Origin: Siphonodentalium dalli
Lineage: Eukaryota; Mollusca; Scaphopoda; Gadilida; Siphonodentaliidae
Assembly (NCBI GenBank): GCA_032622095.1
Contig: CP136066.1
Location: 4,175,784-4,239,783 of the forward strand
DNA length: 64,000 bases
Direction: 5' to 3'
Shown: in pieces, positions 25,256 through 39,309 of the stretch
Layout: every line of letters begins with the position of its first letter
Numbering within the stretch: position 1 is the first letter of the stretch
The notes under the pieces: generated by a model
Seen by the model: the letters and a program-made list of their open reading frames with translations, nothing else
The model's database searches: none
What the model was told of the DNA's origin: nothing
Program-made: the position numbers and the translations under genes

Positions 25256-28200
25256 AAAGTAATCATTCCTATATCGCGGGGTGTTATGTACAGACACAGA
25301 CACCGTACTAAGGTAATCATTCCTATACCGCGGGGTGTTATGCCCAGACACAGACCCCGTACTAAGGTAATCATTCCTATATCGCGGGTGTTATGCCCAG
25401 ACACAGACACCGTACTAAGGTAAGCATTCCTATATCGCGGGGTGTTATGCCCAGACACAGACACCGTACTAAGGTAATCATTCCTATATCGCGGGGTGTT
25501 ATGTACAGACACAGACACCGTACTAAGGTAATCATTCCTATATCGCGGGGTGTTATGCACAGACACAGACACCGTACTAAGGTAAGCATCCCTATATCGC
25601 GGGGTGTTATGCCCAGACACAGACACCGTACTAAGGTAATCATTCCTATATCGCGGGGTGTTATGCACAGACACAGACACCGTACTAAGGTAAGCATCCC
25701 TATATCGCGGGGTGTTATGCCCAGACACAGACCCCGTACTAAGGTAATCATTCCTATATCGCGGGTGTTATGTCCAGACACAGACCCCGTACTAAGGTAA
25801 TCATTCCTATATCGCGGGGTGTTATGCACAGACACAGACACCGTACTAAGGTAATCATTCCTATATCGCGGGGTGTTATGCACAGACACAGACACCGTAC
25901 TAAGGTAAGCATCCCTATATCGCGGGGTGTTATGCCCAGACACAGACACCGTACTAAAGTAATCATTCCTATATCGCGGGGTGTTATGCCCAGACACAGA
26001 CACCGTACTAAGGTAATCATTCCTATATCGCGGGGTGTTATGCCCAGACACAGACACCGTACTAAGGTAATCATTCCTATATCGCGGGGTGTTATGCACA
26101 GACACAGACACCGTACTAAGGTAATCATTCCTATATCGCGGGTGTTATGTCCAGACACAGACCCCGTACTAAGGTAATCATTCCTATATCGCGGGTGTTA
26201 TGCACAGACACAGACCCCGTACTAAGGTAATCATTCCTATATCACGGGGTGTTATGCCCAGACACACACACCGTACTAAGGTAATCATTCCTATATCGCG
26301 GGGTGTTATGTACAGACACAGACTCCGTACTAAGGTAATCATTCCTATATCGCGGGGTGTTATGCCCAGACACAGACACCGTACTAAGGTAATCATTCCT
26401 ATATCGCGGGGTGTTATGCACAGACACAGACACCGTACTAAAGTAATCATTCCTATATCGCGGGGTGTTATGCCCAGACACAGACACCGTACTAAGGTAA
26501 TCAGTCCTATATTGCGGGTGTTATGCCCAGACACAGACACCGTACTAAGGTAATCATTCCTATATCGCGGGGTGTTATGCCCAGACACAGACCCCGTACT
26601 AAGGTAATCATTCCTATATCGCGGGGTGTTATGCACAGACACAGACACCGTACTAAGGTAAGCATTCCTATATCGCGGGGTGTTATGCCCAGACACAGAC
26701 ACCGTACTAAGGTAATCATTCCTATATCGCGGGGTGTTATGCCCAGACACAGACACCGTACTAAGGTAATCATTCCTATATCGCGGGGTGTTATGCCCAG
26801 ACACAGACACCGTACTAAGGTAATCATTCCTATATCGCGGGGTGTTATGCACAGACACAGACACCGTACTAAGGTAATCATTCCTATATCGCGGGGTGTT
26901 ATGCACAGACACAGACACCGTACTAAGGTAATCATTCCTATATCGCGGGGTGTTATGCCCAGACACAGACACCGTACTAAGGTAATCATTCCTATATCGC
27001 GGGGTGTTATGCACAGACACAGACACCGTACTAAGGTAATCATTCCTATATCGCGGGTGTTATGCACAGACACAGACACCGTACTAAGGTAATCATTCCT
27101 ATATCGCGGGTGTTATGCCCAGACACAGACACCGTACTAAAGTAATCATTCCTATATCGCGGGTGTTATGCACAGACACAGACACCGTACTAAAGTAATC
27201 ATTCCTATATCGCGGGTGTTATGCACAGACACAGACACCGTACTAAGGTAATCATTCCTATATCGCGGGTGTTATGCCCAGACACAGACACCGTACTAAG
27301 GTAATCATTCCTATATCGCGGGTGTTATGCCCAGACACAGACACCGTACTAAAGTAATCATTCCTATATCGCGGGTGTTATGCACAGACACAGACACCGT
27401 ACTAAGGTAATCATTCCTATATCGCGGGGTGTTATGCACAGACACAGACACCGTACTAAGGTAATCATTCCTATATCGTGGGGTGTTATGCCCAGACACA
27501 GACACCGTACTAAGGTAATCATTCCTATATCGCGGGGTGTTATGCACAGACACAGACACCGTACTAAGGTAATCATTCCTATATCGTGGGGTGTTATGCC
27601 CAGACACAGACACCGTACTAAGGTAATCATTCCTATATCGCGGGGTGTTATGCACAGACACAGACACCGTACTAAGGTAATCATTCCTATATCGCGGGGT
27701 GTTATGCACAGACACAGACCCCGTACTAAGGTAATCATTCCTATATCGCGGGTGTTATGCCCAGACACAGACACCGTACTAAGGTAATCATTCCTATATC
27801 GCGGGGTGTTATGCACAGACACAGACACCGTACTAAGGTAATCATTCCTATATCGCGGGGTGTTATGCACAGACACAGACACCGTACTAAGGTAATCATT
27901 CCTATATCGCGGGTGTTATGCACAGACACAGACACCGTACTAAGGTAATCATTCCTATATCGCGGGTGTTATGCCCAGACACAGACACCGTACTAAAGTA
28001 ATCATTCCTATATCGCGGGTGTTATGCACAGACACAGACACCGTACTAAGGTAATCATTCCTATATCGCGGGTGTTATGCCCAGACACAGACACCGTACT
28101 AAGGTAATCATTCCTATATCGCGGGGTGTTATGCCCAGACACAGACCCCGTACTAAGGTAATCATTCCTATATCGCGGGTGTTATGCCCAGACACAGACA

Positions 28201-31200
28201 CCGTACTAAGGTAATCATTCCTATATCGCGGGGTGTTATGCACAGACACAGACACCGTACTAAGGTAATCATTCCTATATCGCGGGGTGTTATGCCCAGA
28301 CACAGACCCCGTACTAAGGTAATCATTCCTATATCGCGGGTGTTATGCCCAGACACAGACACCGTACTAAGGTAATCATTCCTATATCGCGGGTGTTATG
28401 CACAGACACAGACACCGTACTAAGGTAATCATTCCTATATCGCGGGGTGTTATGCCCAGACACAGACACCGTACTAAGGTAATCATTCCTATATCGTGGG
28501 GTGTTATGCCCAGACACAGACACCGTACTAAGGTAATCATTCCTATATCGCGGGTGTTATGCACAGACACAGACACCGTACTAAGGTAATCATTCCTATA
28601 TCGCGGGGTGTTATGCCCAGACACAGACACCGTACTAAAGTAATCATTCCTATATCGCGGGTGTTATGCACAGACACAGACACCGTACTAAGGTAATCAT
28701 TCCTATATCGCGGGTGTTATGCACAGACACAGACACCGTACTAAAGTAATCATTCCTATATCGCGGGGTGTTATGCCCAGACACAGACACCGTACTAAGG
28801 TAATCATTCCTATATCGCGGGGTGTTATGCCCAGACACAGACACCGTACTAAGGTAATCATTCCTATATCGCGGGTGTTATGCACAGACACAGACCCCGT
28901 ACTAAGGTAATCATTCCTATATCGCGGGGTGTTATGCCCAGACACAGACACCGTACTAAGGTAATCATTCCTATATCGCGGGGTGTTATGCCCAGACACA
29001 GACACCGTACTAAGGTAATCATTCCTATATCGCGGGTGTTATGCCCAGACACAGACTCCGTACTAAGGTAATCATTCCTATATCGCGGGTGTTATGTCCA
29101 GACACAGACACCGTACTAAGGTAATCATTCCTATATCGCGGGGTGTTATGCCCAGACACAGACACCGTACTAAGGTAATCATTCCTATATCGCGGGGTGT
29201 TATGCCCAGACACAGACACCGTACTAAGGTAATCATTCCTATATCGCGGGGTGTTATGCACAGACACAGACTCCGTACTAAGGTAATCATTCCTATATCG
29301 CGGGGTGTTATGCACAGACACAGACACCGTACTAAGGTAATCATTCCTATATCGCGGGGTGTTATGCACAGACACAGACACCGTACTAAGGTAATCATTC
29401 CTATATCGCGGGGTGTTATGCCCAGACACAGACTCCGTACTAAGGTAATCATTCCTATATCGCGGGGTGTTATGCACAGACACAGACACCGTACTAAGGT
29501 AATCATTCCTATATCGCGGGGTGTTATGCCCAGACACAGACTCCGTACTAAGGTAATCATTCCTATATCGCGGGGTGTTATGCCCAGACACAGACTCCGT
29601 ACTAAGGTAAGCATTCCTATATCGCGGGGTGTTATGCCCAGACACAGACACCGTACTAAGGTAATCATTCCTATATCGCGGGTGTTATGCCCAGACACAG
29701 ACACCGTACTAAGGTAATCATTCCTATATCGCGGGGTGTTATGCACAGACACAGACTCCGTACTAAGGTAATCATTCCTATATCGCGGGGTGTTATGCAC
29801 AGACACAGACACCGTACTAAGGTAATCATTCCTATATCGCGGGGTGTTATGCCAGACACAGACACCGTACTAAAGTAATCATTCCTATATCGCGGGTGTT
29901 ATGCCCAGACACAGACACCGTACTAAGGTAATCATTCCTATATCGCGGGGTGTTATGCCAGACACAGACACCGTACTAAGGTAATCATTCCTATATCGCG
30001 GGTGTTATGCACAGACACAGACACCGTACTAAGGTAATCATTCCTATATCGCGGGTGTTATGCCCAGACACAGACACCGTACTAAGGTAATCATTCCTAT
30101 ATCGCGGGTGTTATGCCCAGACACAGACACCGTACTAAGGTAATCATTCCTATATCGCGGGGTGTTATGCCAGACACAGACACCGTACTAAAGTAATCAT
30201 TCCTATGTCGCGGGGTGTTATGCCCAGACACAGACACCGTACTAAGGTAATCATTCCTATATCGCGGGTGTTATGTCCAGACACAGACACCGTACTAAGG
30301 TAATCATTCCTATATCGCGGGGTGTTATGCCAGACACAGACACCGTACTAAAGTAATCATTCCTATATCGCGGGGTGTTATGACCAGACACAGACACCGT
30401 ACTAAGGTAATCATTCCTATATCGCGGGTGTTATGACCAGACACAGACACCGTACTAAGGTAATCATTCCTATATCGCGGGTGTTATGCCCAGACACAGA
30501 CACCGTACTAAAGTAATCATTACTATATCGCGGGTGTTATGCACAGACACAGACACCGTACTAAAGTAATCATTACTATATCGCGGGGTGTTATGCCAGA
30601 CACAGACACCGTACTAAGGTAATCATTCCTATATCGCGGGGTGTTATGCACAGACACAGACACCGTACTAAGGTAATCATTCCTATATCGCGGGTGTTAT
30701 GACCAGACACAGACACCGTACTAAGGTAATCATTCCTATATCGCGGGTGTTATGCCCAGACACAGACACCGTACTAAGGTAATCATTCCTATATCGCGGG
30801 TGTTATGTCCAGACACAGACACCGTACTAAAGTAATCATTCCTATATCGCGGGTGTTATGTCCAGACACAGACACCGTACTAAGGTAATCATTCCTATAT
30901 CGCGGGTGTTATGTCCAGACACAGACACCGTACTAAAGTAATCATTCCTATATCGCGGGTGTTATGTCCAGACACAGACACCGTACTAAGGTAATCATTC
31001 CTATATCGCGGGTGTTATGTCCAGACACAGACACCGTACTAAAGTAATCATTACTATATCGCGGGTGTTATGTCCAGACACAGACACCGTACTAAGGTAA
31101 TCATTCCTATATCGCGGGGTGTTATGCCCAGACACAGACACACTACTAAGGTAATCATTCCTATATCGCGGGTGTTATGTCCAGACACAGACACCGTACT

Positions 31201-33275
31201 AAGGTAATCATTCCTATATCGCGGGTGTTATGTCCAGACACAGACACCGTACTAAGGTAATCAGTCCTATATTGCGGGTGTTATGTCCAGACACAGACAC
31301 CGTACTAAGGTAATCATTCCTATATCGCGGGTGTTATGTCCAGACACAGACACCGTACTAAAGTAATCATTCCTATATCGCGGGTGTTATGTCCAGACAC
31401 AGACACCGTACTAAGGTAATCATTCCTATATCGCGGGTGTTATGTCCAGACACAGACACCGTACTAAGGTAATCATTCCTATATCGCGGGTGTTATGTCC
31501 AGACACAGACACCGTACTAAAGTAATCATTCCTATATCGCGGGTGTTATGTCCAGACACAGACACCGTACTAAGGTAATCATTCCTATATCGCGGGTGTT
31601 ATGTCCAGACACAGACACCGTACTAAAGTAATCATTCCTATATCGCGGGTGTTATGTCCAGACACAGACACCGTGCTAAGGTAATCATTCCTATATCGCG
31701 GGTGTTATGTCCAGACACAGACACCGTACTAAGGTAATCATTCCTATATCGCGGGGTGTTATGCCCAGACACAGACACACTACTAAGGTAATCATTCCTA
31801 TATCGCGGGTGTTATGCCCAGACACAGACACCGTACTAAAGTAATCATTCCTATATCGCGGGGTGTTATGCCCAGACACAGACACCGTACTAAGGTAATC
31901 ATTCCTATATCGCGGGGTGTTATGCCCAGACACAGACACACTACTAAGGTAATCATTCCTATATCGCGGGGTGTTATGTCCAGACACAGACACCGTACTA
32001 AGGTAATCATTCCTATATCGCGGGGTGTTATGCCCAGACACAGACACACTACTAAGGTAATCATTCCTATATCGCGGGTGTTATGCCCAGACACAGACAC
32101 CGTACTAAAGTAATCATTCCTATATCGCGGGGTGTTATGCCCAGACACAGACACCGTACTAAGGTAATCATTCCTATATCGCGGGTGTTATGTCCAGACA
32201 CAGACACCGTACTAAGGTAATCATTCCTATATCGCGGGTGTTATGTCCAGACACAGACACCGTACTAAGGTAAGCATTCCTATATCGCGGGGTGTTATGC
32301 CCAGACACAGACACCGTACTAAGGTAAGCATTCCTATATCGCGGGTGTTATGTCCAGACACAGACACCGTACTAAGGTAATCATTACTATATCGCGGGTG
32401 TTATGCCCAGACACAGACACCGTACTAAGGTAATCATTCCTATATCGCGGGTGTTATGCCCAGACACAGACACCGTACTAAGGTAAGCATTCCTATATCG
32501 CGGGGTGTTATGCCCAGACACAGACACACTACTAAGGTAATCATTCCTATATCGCGGGTGTTATGCCCAGACACAGACACCGTACTAAAGTAATCATTCC
32601 TATATCGCGGGTGTTATGCCCAGACACAGACACCGTACTAAGGTAATCATCCCTATATCGCGGGTGTTATGTCCAGACACAGACACCGTACTAAGGTAAG
32701 CATTCCTATATCGCGGGGTGTTATGCCCAGACACAGACACCGTACTAAGGTAAGCATTCCTATATCGCGGGTGTTATGACCAGACACAGACACCGTACTA
32801 AGGTAAGCATTCCTATATCGCGGGTGTTATGTCCAGACACAGACACCGTACTAAGGTAAGCATTCCTATATCGCGGGGTGTTATGCCCAGACACAGACAC
32901 ACTACTAAGGTAATCATTCCTATATCGCGGGTGTTATGCCCAGACACAGACACCGTACTAAAGTAATCATTCCTATATCGCGGGTGTTATGCCCAGACAC
33001 AGACACCGTACTAAGGTAATCAGTCCTATATTGCGGGTGTTATGCCCAGACACAGACACCGTACTAAGGTAAGCATTCCTATATCGCGGGGTGTTATGCC
33101 CAGACACAGACACCGTACTAAGGTAATCATTCCTATATCGCGGGTGTTATGCCCAGACACAGACACCGTACTAAAGTAAGCATTCCTATTTCGCGGGGTG
33201 TTATGACCAGACACAGACACCGTACTAAGGTAAGAATTCCTATATCGCGGTGTGTTATTCCTAGACAAAGGGAAC

Positions 33276-35207
33276 ATATTTCGGTAATTCAGACGATTTG
33301 CAAGTCACTGTAAGCCCGATGTTGTCGGTGTGTCCATTAAATTATCTCTAGTATGGTCGTCTGTTTGTTAGTACTAGAAGTAATTGGTAAGAACGATGTG
33401 TCCTCTGTCGCCGACTGATCCCCGTAATAGCATGTCCAAATTCCGCTATAAATGGAGATAATAAATATCGTAATTACTTCTAAATTCCATTTAGCCAAAC
33501 ACGAGTACATCATCGATGTGGCCTCTGATTATAAACAATATGTGTTGGGATGCGTGTGGTTGAGAACGTGTCGATGTTTCAAGATGGTCATCAAGATGCC
33601 AACCAAGATGCCAACGAAGATGCCAACCTATTGATTCGAATCTCAGCGCGCAAATGTTATAGCGAAGCGGTATCTCCTTCGGGTTCAAACCTGGTGGTCA
33701 TCCACTATGGGGCGGGGGTATTACACAATTCCTATTAATTTACACATATGGGTGAATTAATCAACCCTGTAGTTTGGTGAAGTGGTTTCTCCTATCACTT
33801 CATATGATTGTGATGACCATGGAAATTACAGCCAAATGAATATCAAGAAGTTTTATATATCAATGTGTCCTTACTATAAATACCCAGCCCATGTATCAAA
33901 ACGCCCAGCCGTGTATCGTAAGACCCACGCCGTGCATCCCATGTATATGTGTGTTCAGACATAACGTCATGAAAAGCAACTCAATAGATTTGGACAAAAA
34001 GTTCAGATTCTTCTGAAGAGACGTTATGTCCGAGATTAAACAGCCGACAACAGACGTTTAGCCAATCTGCAAATCATCCTGTTGCACACATTTATGGCAT
34101 ATACCTAAATTATTTCGGGAGCATGGGAGGCACATATGCCTCGTAGTTCACTGATATTGACAAGACGTGCTCTTTTACATGGTCTATAAGAACCAAACGG
34201 CACCTTTACAAGCCTTTCATTCAGGCTGGTAGGTGCACGAAATGAACATGTGCTAAATAGTGTCAGAATTAGTCGGTAACATAGGTGCCAGTCTCCACAG
34301 CTACATTAAATTGCATCTGCTGTGAGATGTAACAATAACAGTTGCAGAGGACGTTTGCAACTTCAAGCTTTTGATGGCGAACTATGCCGGGAAAAATATC
34401 AACCAAATAAACATACCATGTGTGTATTTCTGCATAATTTACTGAAATGTGTCCTCGTATGTGTCCTATTTGCTTCCAATGAAGCTGCTATTTAGCGCTG
34501 GCTATTCGAGCGGAGAATTATCTACAAGGCAACAAATCAGTGGTAAATAATAATATGGGAAGAACATCAAGCACAACCAATTACCGCACATATTTTATTT
34601 AAGACACAAATGGGCCACATATAGTTCCAGCTAGCACCGTAGATATTTTCGAAATGACGCACAAGTGGGAACCCATGCACAGACAATAACCATTGATACA
34701 CAACCAACTTCATAACACGACTTATATATAAATAGGGCTGGCTCCTTCTGAACTTTTAATTATATATCGTCTGCTTTTACCACCTTACCATGTCTCCAAA
34801 TAAACAATAAACCATTCCGACATTTTAACTGACTGTGATACTCTGTTTAGTATAGAAAGGATACCACAGTTGTGTCAATGAATCAGGGCCTTGATACAAG
34901 CATGTCAAGTTTGGGTATAATTGTCAGTAGACATCGTAATCCATTACCCAAAGTGCTTCTATAAACATATTCCAAAACATACTGATTGCAATATGTGATG
35001 TACATTTATGATAAATGTCCTGCTCGTAACGTTCTGTGTTATCAGCGACCATGTTGGATGCCATCTTGGCAATTGAGTTTTCATCAAAGCAGATTCTGGA
35101 CATTCCATCTACCGACTACTTTTCGAGTCCCGCTACCATATTGCAGATAAAAGATCTTCGAAATTATCGACAATTTTATAATTCTGGTTGTGAGTTTGTT
35201 ATGTTAT
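33276..35207. other. unique DNA right of the satellite, no gene recognised
   Basis: Contains a short 12-bp tandem repeat (CAAGATGCCAAC type) at about 33580-33629 and an 11-bp inverted pair GACATAACGTC (33958-33968) / GACGTTATGTC (34019-34029). No domain-bearing open frame is seen. Confidence 0.6.
33580..33629 (+). repeat. 12-bp tandem repeat, about four units
   Basis: Variants of CAAGATGCCAAC repeat in a row, the first one degenerate (CAAGATGGTCAT). Confidence 0.75.
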
Positions 35208-35301
35208 TTTGACTATGACTATCATTATGACAATGATTATTTATTCATAACTCAATATAACATATATGTTTACACAATTAATTTATACAGACAATGAGTT
35301 A

Positions 35302-35347
35302 TTGGGGATGGCATAACCTGTAAAGGCTGTCTTCCTGCCGTCCCCAA
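35302..35347 (-). other. 3'-UTR hairpin of the retrotransposon
   Basis: TTGGGGATGGCA pairs with TGCCGTCCCCAA (one wobble) around a 22-bp loop, shortly before the simple-sequence tail. In some LINEs such 3' structures are recognised by the element's own RT; that role here is inference. Confidence 0.6.
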
Positions 35348-35662
35348 AACCGGAGGATATAAAGAAATCATAGAATTATGTTAATTACTTAAATATATAT
35401 AGAATGTTTACATTTGTTTCGAAAAGAAGAAACATTCAAGTAATAATATTCGTCCATCGCTCAGCTAATAACATAGAATGTATAATATATCAGTGCAATG
35501 TTTTGAGGAGATGAGGTCATAGGTCGTTCATGATTGAGGTTCGCAATGAGATGAAATGGAATAAGATGGGGGGTGGTAAATACTTTCTTCTTTTTTTAGG
35601 GTATTAATTTTTAGGGAACCATTATTCAACTATTACTATATTGGTAAACTAAATTAAGAGGA

Positions 35663-38600
35663 TTACTCATGAGCACAGTCAGGACATCTATTGTATGTAC
35701 ACTTTGGTTTCATTTGGTAAGTAGATAGGATCGTTCGAGAATAGTCGTTTTTAAACATTGGTCTTGTTGGGATATCTTTAAGTCTATCTTCTAAATGATT
35801 CCATATATTTGGAAAATTATGTTCTGGTAAATCTTCTGAGAAAACACTCTTTGGTATTCCAGACGTTAGCATTCCATTCTGACGAGTATTATTTTGTAAA
35901 ATTGTGAAAAAGTTTTGAAATGAACTTGGTAGTTGATTGTGAAACCAATCGTGTATTAGGAGATTTGCATGTAAGTTATGCAGATCAGCAAATTTTAGAA
36001 TTTCCATATTGTTGAACAGTGGGTCAGTATGGCTTTTATATTTCTTATTATTAATTATGCGCATTGCTTTTTTCTGAAGTTTGAAAACATTGTGTTTTTT
36101 ATTTGAATTTCCCCATATTTGAATTGCATATATCAAATGGCTGTGAACTAATGAAAAATATAAGGATTTCAGTGCTTCACGTGGTAAAAAATGCTTGATT
36201 TTGTTGAGAGAGTAATTCGTACTGCTAATTTTAGCACACACAGAATTTATATGTTGATGGAATTTCAAATTTTCATCTAATTTAATGCCTAGATAAGTAA
36301 CTGATTTTTCAGATCTATTGTTGCCAACCTGAGTTATTTCTGTTTCGTTGATTCGAATTGTTAAGTTGTTACCTCTATGAGAATTGTTCATAGGATGTAG
36401 GAGGAGATATTTACATTTATATGGATTTATTTGCAGATAGTTTGCAGAACACCATTGGTTAAAGTTTTCTAGTTCAGTGTTCATATATAATTCTAATTCA
36501 CGCATATCGTTGTTGGCTGTATGAAGGGTCGTGTCGTCAGCAAATGAAAGTACAGATAGGGTTGTTGCATTTTTCATATCGTTCACATAAATAAGAAAGA
36601 GCAGTGGTCCTAAAATAGACCCTTGTGGTACACCACAATTTTACTTGTAAAATTTCAGACAGGGAATTTTTGAAATATACACATTGTTGTCTATTATATA
36701 AATAACTACGAAACCAATCATTTGTCAGGCCTATAATTCCATAATGAGATAGTTTTGATAGAAGAATTTCGTGATCGATTGAGTCAAAAGTCTTTGAAAA
36801 ATCGATAAATGGTGCTAATGTTGAGTCTCTAGATGTTCGATCATTATTTCTTGCAGCAGAACTCAGAAGATGAAGTATGGGATGTACTGTTAAGTGTTTA
36901 CTCCGAAAACCATATTGATGTTTGTACAAAATATCATTATCATTTATAAAATCCGTGAGTCTAATGGCCATTATTTTCTCGAGAATTTTAGAAAAAATTG
37001 GTAGTATACTAATTGGTCTGTAATTATTAAAATTTGAGTGGTCGCCTTTTTTGAATATTGGGATAACTTTTGCTATTTTCATGCTATCTGGGAATCTCCC
37101 TTTTGCGAATGACTTATTTATTATGTCCACTAATGGTTTTGATACTTCATTTATCGCTGTTTTCATGAGTTTACTAGAAAAATTATTAATATCAATGGTA
37201 TTTTTTGATTTTATCTTTAAAGCTGTCAGTATTACTTCCTGTTCGTTAGTTGGACATATTTTAAAGATCTTTGGGTTGTGATCGGTAAGGTAATCGAAAT
37301 GTGAAAATTCGGATTGGGTTATAGAATTAGATATATTATGCCCTACATCAACGAAGAATGTGTTGAAGTGCGATGCAATCTCTTTTGGGTCCGTAATTCG
37401 TATACCGTCACTAATGAATTCAGTGGGTGTTAGGAGCGATGATTTATTTTTATTGATTACGTTTCGGAGAATGTTCCAAGTTGCTTTCATGTTGCCTTTG
37501 TTTTCTTCAAATATGTTCGTATAATATAGTGCTTTACTCTTTCGTACAACTTTGTTGTATAATTTACGGAATGTTTTATATTTTGTCGTGTTTGCGTCAG
37601 TGGGGTCCTTCATTTTTTTCTCATATAATATGTTTTTAGTTTGTGAAGAGGTTAGAACTCCTATAGTCATCCAAGGTTTTTGCTTTATGAAACGTTTTGG
37701 AATGCGCGTATTGGTGATAGGAAATGCTATTTCGAATGCGTCTTTATAAGCTGTTATGAATTCATTGTATGCATCGTTTGGGCACTGACAATTGTATACA
37801 TTTTCAAAAGAAGTTGCCATAAGAATTTGCTTGAAACAATTTATATTGTGCGATGAATATACCCTTCGCTCTCGTGTCGAATTAATAGGAGATGCTGGAG
37901 AATGTTCTCCATGGATGTAAAAACATGCCAAGTGGTCTGAGACGTCGGTAATTATTATTCCTGATTTATCATACAGTGAGAAATCATTGGAAAAAATATT
38001 GTCAATGAGAGTAGCTGTAAAATCTGTTATTCTAGTAGGTCTTGTAATGGTTGGCATGAAGCCTTCTGAGAACAATGTAACGACGAATTCTTCTGTTTTG
38101 TCATGAGTAGATAATTTAAGTAAGTCTATGTTAAAGTCTCCAAGCAAATAGCATTTTTGATGTTCGTTATTTATAAGACCTATAACATTTTCAAGCGAAG
38201 ATTGGAAAGCGTCTATATCAGCCAGAGGAGCAGTATTTGGTCTATAAATACATCCGATTATGTACGAACAACTTTTTTCTGGAAATATTTCCAGAAAGAG
38301 TGATTCAAACATATGAGCGTTAAAGACAGTAAGATAATCTCTAATTTTATAAGGCACATTTTCATTTACAAAGATACCCACGCCGCCTCTACCATCGTCA
38401 TTTTCTGCTCTGGTCTTATAAATGAGTGGATGATAACCATCTAACAGGAAATCTTGGTTATTGTGTATTTTGAACACTTCGGTGAGTCCTATAATGTCAA
38501 ATACATTGCTGTCATATTGTAGATCACAGAGTAATGAGTTGAATTGATCCCAATTTGCATTCAAACTCCGACAATTGAGATTCAAGATGTTAGGTCCTTT

Positions 38601-38798
38601 AGTGTTTGACGCACCAAACTTAGCTTTAAATTCCGATGGTGAGTGGTAGTGACAACGGTGATTATGAACGCTAAATGGCGAGTCGGGAACTAGTTCATCA
38701 GGATCATTGGTTTGTTTTAGAAGTTCCTCGTATAATGTAATGAAATTCATGTTCGGATTTCCATTGACCTCATCGAAATTTACTCTATGTACCATCAT
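35663..38798 (-). pseudogene. endonuclease/reverse transcriptase ORF, frameshifted
   Basis: From the ATG at 38798 the first 720 or so residues are continuous. The endonuclease motifs are LNLNCRS (about residue 73), LTEV (E107), RGGVGIFV (137-144), YRPN (185-188), GDFNID (220-225) and SDH (287-289). The RT follows with VIPIFKKGD (579-587), NNYRPISILP, HQYGFR and FIDFSKTFD (catalytic Asp about 666). Just before the expected CGVPQGS motif one extra base, near 36636-36645, shifts the frame and this part ends after 753 residues. The second frame, 35663-36586, resumes at MNDMKN and carries the catalytic FADDT and the C-terminal RT/thumb region (307 residues). The known active-site residues are present, so the single indel looks like the main lesion. 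A sequencing or assembly error cannot be excluded. Confidence 0.85.
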
Positions 38799-39309
38799 GT
38801 TTGTAGTCTGGCATTATATATACATAACTGAGCAATGTACGACATATACGGAACAAAGAAACAAATGGATTCATATAAAATAAGTAATTATAAACAAATA
38901 TGTTCATGTATATATTTATGACGTGCATGTATGTTTATTTGCATATGATATCAAAGTCACTGGGTTTTGGCATTCTAAGTGTTAATAACAAAAACAGAAA
39001 TCCATTACAATATGTATGGTTTCAAATTGTTGGTGTGGGCTGCGCGAGATAACTATATATATCAATACAACATCGGCGTCATATTTTTGTACAGAGTTAT
39101 CACCCGTGATTCTGAAAATTGATTTGTCAAGATAATATAATATTTAATGGTTTGTTTATAAACGTTATTTACGAAGTAAGTTAATTTGTATTCAATATTC
39201 ACCATTTTTGTATGATTTACCGCCATTTGTTTTTTGAAGTAATTTTGTATGTTTGTCAGCATAACATTAATACGAGCACATCACTCATATACACTTGTAT
39301 ATTGTCCTA

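Larger units (their letters stand above)
10785..33275. repeat. 22.5-kb satellite array, 53/54-bp monomer, about 410 copies
   Basis: Head-to-tail monomers read ACCGTACTAAGGTAAKC, ATTCCTATATCGC, GGG(G)TGTTATGC, MCAGACACAGAC. Length is 54 bp with GGGGTG or GAGGTG and 53 bp with GGGTG. A few units are 52 bp (GCCAGAC, for example near 29850), and one near 22270 gains six bases (extra AGACAC). Variants change along the array: AAGGTAAGC with 53-bp units at the left (11.1-12.2 kb), GCGAGGTG blocks at 12.3-13.4 and 14.8-15.9 kb, GGCACC variants at 16.9-20.4 kb, and TAAAGTAATC, TGTCCAGAC and ACACACTACTAAGG variants towards the right (30-33 kb). There are no spacers and no gene. Because 54 is divisible by three, long frames of 18-residue repeats open in several frames; they are artefacts. 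Confidence 0.97.
35208..38815 (-). mobile_element. non-LTR retrotransposon (CR1/Jockey-like), one frameshift
   Basis: The minus strand carries an apurinic-type endonuclease plus reverse transcriptase frame (see 35663-38798), then about 450 bp of 3' untranslated DNA. That 3' region has a hairpin at 35302-35347 and ends in a simple ATGATTGTCATAATG-like tail. No ORF1 and no clear target duplication were seen, so the 5' end is provisional. The clade assignment comes from motif style only. Confidence 0.8.

Noticed and set aside
12183-32154. Long open frames of 18-residue repeats (for example MHRHRHRTKVIIPISRGV) on both strands, up to about 500 residues
   Set aside because: They are translations of the 54-bp satellite in several frames at once, end wherever a 53-bp unit shifts the frame, and lack any non-repeat domain or start context.
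10785-33275. CRISPR-like regular repeat array
   Set aside because: The units are contiguous with no unique spacers, there are no cas genes, and the genome is animal.
10785-33275. CENP-B box or telomeric repeat in the satellite
   Set aside because: I found no match to the CENP-B box pattern and no TTAGGG-type repeats, so centromere or telomere identity is not supported by sequence alone.
37051-37749. Plus-strand hydrophobic open frames
   Set aside because: They are antisense shadows of the first LINE frame.
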